In this document: positions 5,826-9,418 of the stretch, one piece after another
Numbering within the stretch: the stretch's first letter is position 1
How the letters are laid out: every line of letters starts with the position of its first letter
Source of the DNA: Caulobacteraceae bacterium
GTDB lineage: Bacteria > Pseudomonadota > Alphaproteobacteria > Caulobacterales > Caulobacteraceae
Direction: 5' to 3'
Length of the DNA stretch: 9,418 bases
Assembly: GCA_028291305.1 (NCBI GenBank)
Contig: JAQGII010000054.1
Coordinates: 1-9,418, forward strand
Translations under genes and position numbers: made by a program
The notes under the pieces: generated by a model
The model's input: the letters and a program-made list of their open reading frames with translations, nothing else
Told to the model about the DNA's origin: nothing
Database searches by the model: none

Positions 5826-6281
5826 ATGAAGTCCATTCTTGCCGCCGTCGCGGCCGCGTTGCTGCTGCCGGGCGCGGCCCTGGCCGCCGACCCCGCCCTC
5901 AAGCACTTCCCGGTCACCGTGGCCCCGGGCGCCACCGCGCCGCCGTTCAGCGGAGCGGTGCTGGCGGGCAACACCCTCTACGTGTCGGGCACGACCGACA
6001 CCGACCGCGCCACCGGCAAGCCGCCGCCGGACCCGAAGGACGGCGCCAAGCTGGTGCTCGACAACATCAGGAAGACCGTCGAGGGCGCGGGCCTGACCAT
6101 GGACGACCTGGTCTGGGTGCAGATATTCACCTCGGACCTCAGCTATTATCCGGCGTTCAACGAGGTCTACCGCACCTACTTCAAGGGGCCGATGCCCGCC
6201 CGCGCCTTCATCGGCGCCGGCAGCCTGCTGGGCGGCGCCCATTTCGAAGTGATGGGGATCGCGGCGAAGCCGGCCAAATAG
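5826..6281 (+). CDS. Exported RidA-family (YjgF/UK114) protein
   Basis: A 151-residue protein made of a Sec signal peptide plus one RidA domain. Residues 1-20 have a Lys, then a Leu/Ala core, ending AALA before AD, so signal peptidase would cut after A20 and leave about 131 residues, the usual RidA size. Domain landmarks are VAPGATAPPFSGAVLAGNTLYVSG (residues 32-55, broken here only for reference), the DNIRKTVEGAGLTMDDLVWVQIF region, and PARAFIGAG with R126 at the place of the conserved active-site arginine. Cytosolic RidA hydrolyses reactive enamines and imines from PLP enzymes; an exported member must act on something else, and hydrolysis is not shown here. The ATG at 5826 follows a G-rich leader (5815-5821). 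It lies 154 bases after msrQ on the same strand and converges on the next gene. Exported RidA paralogues of unknown function occur in other Proteobacteria. Confidence 0.9.
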   Translation: MKSILAAVAAALLLPGAALAADPALKHFPVTVAPGATAPPFSGAVLAGNTLYVSGTTDTDRATGKPPPDPKDGAKLVLDNIRKTVEGAGLTMDDLVWVQIFTSDLSYYPAFNEVYRTYFKGPMPARAFIGAGSLLGGAHFEVMGIAAKPAK

Positions 6282-6287
6282 GCCGGC
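6269..6287. terminator. Hairpin at the convergent gene ends, with the ridA-like stop codon in its loop
   Basis: GCCGGCC (6269-6275) and GGCCGGC (6281-6287) form a perfect seven-pair GC stem around the loop AAATA. The TAG stop at 6279-6281 starts in the loop and ends in the stem. Only nine bases separate the two convergent stops, so this hairpin is the one candidate for ending both transcripts. There is no T tract on either side. Confidence 0.42.
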
Positions 6288-6290
6288 GGC

Positions 6291-7166
6291 CTACTGCGGC
6301 AGCTTGGCCAGCAGGGCGTCGAGGATGCCGCCCAGGTCCTGCTTCAGGTCGACGCCCTTGCCGAGCTCGGCGGCGATGTCCTGGCGCTGGGCGATCGAGG
6401 CGCTCATCAGCGGTTCGACGTGGGCCTCCGACACCGTGCGGGCGACCTCGCGCATCTCCTCGGCGCGGCGCCTTCCGTGCTGCAGCGAGCGGCTGATCAT
6501 GTAGCGGGCGAAGGCTTCCCAGTCGGGCACGGGCAGGGTCTCGCCGAGCGACGCCAGCACGTCCTGCTCCACCCCCAGGCGGCGGGCGGTCAGGCAGCTC
6601 TCGGTGATCAGCGCCTCCATGCCCTTGATCATCACGCTGCGGCACATCTTCACGGCCGAGGCCTTGCCGATCTCCTCGGAATAGACCCTGGCGTTGAAGC
6701 CGAGCGGGCCGGCCATCTCCAGGAAGGCGGCGGCGTTGGGTCCGCCCAGCAGCATGGGCGACTTGATCCGGTGCGGCGGCACGGCGGTCATCACCGCCGC
6801 CTCGACATAGCGGCCCCCCGCCGCCGCGACCGCCTCGGCCGATTGGCGCTTCACCCCGGGCGAGACGGAATTGACGTCGAGGAAGAAGGCGCCGGGCTCG
6901 ACGCCCCCGGCCACCGACCGGGCCGCCTGCAGCCCCTGTTCGGCGGTCACCGAGGAGACGATCAGCTGGGCGCCGCGCACCGCGTCCGGGGCGCTGGACG
7001 CCGCCCGGTAGGGGGCTGTCGCCGCCAGGCTGGGGACGCTGGCGGGATCGCCGAACTTCAGGTCGAACACGCCGGCGACCTCGCAGTCGGCGGCCACCAG
7101 GTCCTGGGCGAGGATCTGGCCGACCTCGCCGAAGCCGATGACGGCGAACCGGGGCGTGTTCTTCAT
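6291..7166 (-). CDS. NAD(P)-dependent oxidoreductase, 3-hydroxyisobutyrate / 6-phosphogluconate dehydrogenase-like with DUF1932-type C-terminus
   Basis: A 291-residue beta-hydroxyacid dehydrogenase-like protein. The N-terminal Rossmann domain begins FAVIGFGEVG, with the glycine motif at residues 11-16, and a D35 after the second strand (VFDLK) suggests NAD over NADP. DVNSVSP at 97-103 stands at the substrate loop usually written D-ST-P. GKASAVKMCRS puts K173 where the catalytic lysine of this superfamily lies. The C-terminal half (about 185-285) matches the helical DUF1932 type rather than the usual NAD-binding_11 domain of true 3-hydroxyisobutyrate dehydrogenase. The substrate is unknown. 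ATG 7166 has only a weak purine stretch upstream. The gene is divergent from the acyl-CoA dehydrogenase across 139 bases, so the two may share control and a pathway. Confidence 0.82.
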   Translation of the reverse strand: MKNTPRFAVIGFGEVGQILAQDLVAADCEVAGVFDLKFGDPASVPSLAATAPYRAASSAPDAVRGAQLIVSSVTAEQGLQAARSVAGGVEPGAFFLDVNSVSPGVKRQSAEAVAAAGGRYVEAAVMTAVPPHRIKSPMLLGGPNAAAFLEMAGPLGFNARVYSEEIGKASAVKMCRSVMIKGMEALITESCLTARRLGVEQDVLASLGETLPVPDWEAFARYMISRSLQHGRRRAEEMREVARTVSEAHVEPLMSASIAQRQDIAAELGKGVDLKQDLGGILDALLAKLPQ

Positions 7167-7205
7167 GGGGCGCGCTCTTCGAGGGGCAGGCTTGCGGTCG
7201 GCCGG

Positions 7206-7233
7206 ACCCTAGCCCCGCGCCTGCGGCTGTCAA
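7206..7233 (-). promoter_or_regulatory. Candidate housekeeping promoter for the DUF1932-type oxidoreductase gene
   Basis: Read on the minus strand, TTGACAG (7233 to 7227) and GCTAGGGT (7213 to 7206) are 13 bases apart. The -35 matches six of seven positions of TTGACGS; the -10 keeps the GCTA core but not the rest of GCTANAWC. The start would be near 7200, about 34 bases before the ATG at 7166. Confidence 0.42.
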
Positions 7234-7254
7234 TGCGGCTCGCCTTGCGCCGGC

Positions 7255-7279
7255 AATTAGTAAGTGTAACAAACCAATT
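7255..7279. promoter_or_regulatory. Imperfect palindrome upstream of the acyl-CoA dehydrogenase gene, operator-like
   Basis: AATTAGT at 7255-7261 and ACCAATT at 7273-7279 pair at six of seven positions. Inside them, GT and AC doublets repeat symmetrically in the pattern TT-GT--GT---AC--AC-AA (7257-7277), a shape common in TetR-family operators. This AT-rich patch stands out from the GC-rich surroundings and ends 26 bases before the ATG. The section TAAGTGTAACAAACCA resembles the palindromic site before the aldehyde dehydrogenase gene. Confidence 0.42.
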
Positions 7280-7305
7280 TCCACGCCCGCCAAGAGGCCG
7301 CCCGC

Positions 7306-9069
7306 ATGGACTACGCCGCCCCGCTGGACGATATCGGCTTCACCCTGCGCCACATCGCCGGGTTCGACGCCCTGCTGGAGTCCGGCGCCTTCCCGGACCT
7401 GGACGTGGACACCGCCCTGGGCATCGTCGAAGAAGCCGGGCGTATCGCCGCCGGCCGGTTCGCGCCGCTCGACGCTCCCGCCGACCGCATCGGCGCCCGC
7501 TTCTCCAACGGACGGGTGACCCTTCCGGAGGGCTGGCCCGAGGTCTACCGCGAGTGGGCCGGCGGCGGCTGGAGCGGCATGGCGCTGCCGGCCGAGCATG
7601 GCGGCATGGGCCTGCCCGCCTCGGTCGCGGCGGCGGCGATGGAGACCTGGACCAGCGGCTGCTACGCCTTCGCCATGGGGCTGGTGCTGAGCCAGACCGC
7701 CAGCGAGGTGCTGATCGCCTCGGGCGACGCCGCCCTGCAGGAGACCTGGCTGCCCAGACTGGTCAGCGGCGAATGGACCGCGACCATGGCCCTGACCGAA
7801 CCCCAGGCGGGATCGGACGTCGGCGCCCTAACCACCCGGGCCGAGCCGGACGGGGACGGCGCCTACCGGGTCACCGGGGCCAAGATCTTCATCAGCTTCG
7901 CCGAGCACGACCTGACCGACAACATCGTCCACCTGGTGCTGGCCCGCCTGCCCGGCGCGCCGGCGGGGACGGCCGGGGTGTCGATGTTCCTGGTCCCCAA
8001 GCGGCTGCTGGACGCGGGCGGATCGCCGGGGCCGCTCAACGGGGTGATCTGCACCGGCATCGAGCACAAGCTCGGCCTCAAGGCCAGCCCGACCTGTTCG
8101 GTGTCGTTCGAGGGGGCCAGGGGCTGGCTGGTGGGCGAGCCCCACCGCGGCATGGCCGGCATGTTCCTGATGATGAACCGCATGCGGCTGACCACCGGCC
8201 TGCAGGGGGTCGCCATCGCCGAGAAGGCCAGCCAGCAGGCCCTGGCCTTCGCCCGCGAACGCCGCCAGGGTCGCGCGCCCGGGGCCCCCCCTTCCGACGG
8301 CATGGCCGGCGGCGCCATCATCGAGCATCCCGACGTGCTGCGCATGGTCGTGACCATGCAGGCGCAGACCGCCGCCATCCGCGCCCTGGCCTACAGCGCC
8401 GCCTGCGCCATCGACGACGCCGAGCGCGGGCCGCCGGCTGGCCGGGCCGCCGCCGAGGCCCGCGCGGCCCTGCTGACCCCGATCGTCAAGGCCTTCTGCA
8501 CCGACGTCGGCTTCGAGGTCGCCTCCCTCAATATCCAGGTCCACGGCGGCATGGGCTATGTCGAGGAAACCGGCGCGGCCCAGCTGATGCGCGATATCCG
8601 GGTGGCCTCGCTCTACGAGGGGACCAACGGCGTGCAGGCCGGCGACCTGGTCCTGCGCAAGGTGCTGCGCGACGGCGGGGCCGAGGCCCGGCGGCTGATC
8701 GCGGAGCTGGAGGCGACCGCGGCCGAGGCGGCGGGTGCGCCGGGCGTGGCCGGCGCCCTCGTCGAAGCGATCGGGGCGCTGAGGACGGCGACCGACTGGG
8801 TGATGGCGCAGGACGCGGATCCGCGCGCCGCGCTGGCCTCCGCCGGCCCCTATCTGAGGCTGTTCGCCACCGTGCTCGGCGGGGCGCTGCTGGCCAAGGG
8901 GGCGACGGCGTCGCGGCGGATGGGCGGGCAGGCGGGGCCGGCGGGTCGCCGGATCGAGGCGCTGGCCGAGGTCTACGCCGCCAACCAGCTGCCCCTGGCC
9001 GGCGGGTTGGAGCGCGCGGTCACCCGCGGCGGGGCTGCGATCCTGGCCGCCCGCGAGCATTTGCCCTGA
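7306..9069 (+). CDS. Acyl-CoA dehydrogenase, large DmdC-like type
   Basis: A 587-residue FAD enzyme that oxidises an acyl-CoA to the trans-2-enoyl-CoA and passes electrons to ETF. It is about 200 residues longer than short- and medium-chain family members. This length and its C-terminal extension (about residues 450-587) place it with the DmdC (3-methylmercaptopropionyl-CoA dehydrogenase)-like group. Visible signatures are the N-terminal helical domain, the FAD-binding TMALTEPQAGSDVG (160-173), the second domain with GAKIFIS, the middle VHGGMGYVEE (412-421), and the catalytic base E438 in LYEGTNGVQ. ATG 7306 has AAGAGG eight bases upstream. The N-terminus MDYAAPLDDIGFTL is typical of this subgroup. 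DmdC-like proteins are widespread in soil alphaproteobacteria, and most do not act on DMSP products, so the true acyl group is unknown. It is divergent from a beta-hydroxyacid dehydrogenase-like gene with an operator-like palindrome between them. Confidence 0.92.
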   Translation: MDYAAPLDDIGFTLRHIAGFDALLESGAFPDLDVDTALGIVEEAGRIAAGRFAPLDAPADRIGARFSNGRVTLPEGWPEVYREWAGGGWSGMALPAEHGGMGLPASVAAAAMETWTSGCYAFAMGLVLSQTASEVLIASGDAALQETWLPRLVSGEWTATMALTEPQAGSDVGALTTRAEPDGDGAYRVTGAKIFISFAEHDLTDNIVHLVLARLPGAPAGTAGVSMFLVPKRLLDAGGSPGPLNGVICTGIEHKLGLKASPTCSVSFEGARGWLVGEPHRGMAGMFLMMNRMRLTTGLQGVAIAEKASQQALAFARERRQGRAPGAPPSDGMAGGAIIEHPDVLRMVVTMQAQTAAIRALAYSAACAIDDAERGPPAGRAAAEARAALLTPIVKAFCTDVGFEVASLNIQVHGGMGYVEETGAAQLMRDIRVASLYEGTNGVQAGDLVLRKVLRDGGAEARRLIAELEATAAEAAGAPGVAGALVEAIGALRTATDWVMAQDADPRAALASAGPYLRLFATVLGGALLAKGATASRRMGGQAGPAGRRIEALAEVYAANQLPLAGGLERAVTRGGAAILAAREHLP

Positions 9070-9209
9070 ACGCAGGACCCCCGGGCGACGCGATTTGATC
9101 GCCCCGCGGGGAATCCCCCGTACCCCCGCCGGATTTGGGCGTAGTATGCCCCCTTTCTCGCGCCAGCCGGCGCGCCGCCTTGGGGGCCGATCGCGATTGG
9201 GAGGTTGCG
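9070..9209. other. Intergenic region with inverted repeats after the acyl-CoA dehydrogenase gene
   Basis: These 140 bases contain a perfect palindrome CCCCGCGGGG (9102-9111), an overlapping GGGG-AAT-CCCC (9108-9118), and GGGCGA (9083-9088) pairing with TCGCCC (9099-9104). These stems exclude one another and none is followed by a clear T tract. They could form a terminator or a leader structure. I see no convincing promoter boxes for the next gene. Confidence 0.3.
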
Positions 9210-9418
9210 ATGATGGAAAACCGTTCCTTCGCCCCGTCCGACGACGCTCCGCCGCCCTTCCCGGTGTGGCCCTACGCCTGCATGGCCTATGTGGAGCACT
9301 GCTCGCACGACTACGTCGACTATGTGGCCCGGCTGTCGAAGGCCGACGACGCCATGTCCGTGGTCCACGCCGAGGAGTCCCTGGGCCTCCACCTGCTCAA
9401 CGACATGAACCAGGCCCT
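9210..9418 (+). CDS. Start of an unrecognised small protein (3' truncated by window edge)
   Basis: An open frame of 69 complete codons continues past the window end. GGGAGG at 9199-9204 lies five bases before ATG 9210 and eight before a second ATG at 9213, so either methionine may start the protein. Codon use is the same GC-ending style as its neighbours, which supports coding. The N-terminus is Pro/Asp-rich (residues 8-21) and then becomes amphipathic and His/Tyr/Asp-rich (about 22-69: YVEHCSHDYVDYVARLSK and onward), consistent with helix. A weak resemblance to phasin-type helical proteins exists, but I do not recognise the family and give no function. There is no signal peptide or transmembrane segment in the visible part. 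Confidence 0.68.
   Translation, partial: MMENRSFAPSDDAPPPFPVWPYACMAYVEHCSHDYVDYVARLSKADDAMSVVHAEESLGLHLLNDMNQA

Noticed and set aside
7266..7291. A second SigF-like box (GTAACA) before the acyl-CoA dehydrogenase
   Set aside because: The sequence 16 bases on is CGCC, not CGAA, so the -10 half is missing.
6420..9098. An 892-codon plus-strand frame covering two real genes
   Set aside because: It is a shadow antisense to the DUF1932-type gene and out of frame with the acyl-CoA dehydrogenase.

Overview
The window is about 9.4 kb of uniformly GC-rich DNA. Strong third-position GC bias produces long antisense shadow frames. Gene content, Shine-Dalgarno leaders and the style of two candidate promoters (TTGACGS / GCTANAWC-like boxes and a GTAAC-N16-CGAA box) suggest a Caulobacterales-type alphaproteobacterium such as Caulobacter or Phenylobacterium. 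This placement is inference, because no rRNA or taxon marker is present. I see no mobile element, tRNA, CRISPR array or phage signature. It reads as ordinary chromosome carrying accessory catabolism and envelope stress functions.

Layout. (1) Positions 1-1114: the end of a homoprotocatechuate meta-cleavage operon, with the 3' part of hpaH (2-oxo-hept-4-ene-1,7-dioate hydratase) translationally coupled through TGATG to hpaI (HpaI-type pyruvate aldolase). (2) Positions 1115-2694: a regulatory gap with a promoter-like pair and palindromes, then an NAD-type aldehyde dehydrogenase of the salicylaldehyde dehydrogenase (NahF) type. (3) Positions 2691-3857, minus strand: a four-helix PepSY-associated membrane protein. 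Its stop codon interlocks with that of the aldehyde dehydrogenase, and its last residues are encoded by a palindromic repeat. (4) Positions 3858-5671: msrP-msrQ, the periplasmic protein-methionine-sulfoxide reductase and its heme membrane partner, behind a good match to a SigF-type ECF sigma promoter. (5) Positions 5826-6281: a RidA-family protein with a Sec signal peptide. (6) Positions 6291-7166, minus strand: a 3-hydroxyisobutyrate dehydrogenase-like oxidoreductase with a DUF1932-like C-terminus, divergent from (7) a DmdC-like 587-residue acyl-CoA dehydrogenase at 7306-9069. (8) From 9210: the start of an unrecognised small protein that runs off the end.

How the parts may work together. 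The outer segments are catabolic: HpaH/HpaI finish ring-cleavage product degradation to pyruvate plus succinic semialdehyde, and the aldehyde dehydrogenase, the beta-hydroxyacid dehydrogenase-like enzyme and the acyl-CoA dehydrogenase are further oxidoreductases of unknown substrate. The middle segment (about 2.7-6.3 kb) looks like an envelope redox-repair island: MsrPQ repairs oxidised periplasmic methionines, the PepSY protein may be a heme or electron-transfer membrane protein, and the exported RidA homologue is a candidate periplasmic counterpart of the cytosolic RidA that becomes a chaperone after N-chlorination. The most interesting reading is a SigF-controlled hypochlorite or metal-stress response with an exported RidA as a possible new member. 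The promoter match and the signal peptide are visible in the sequence; the functional link is inference.
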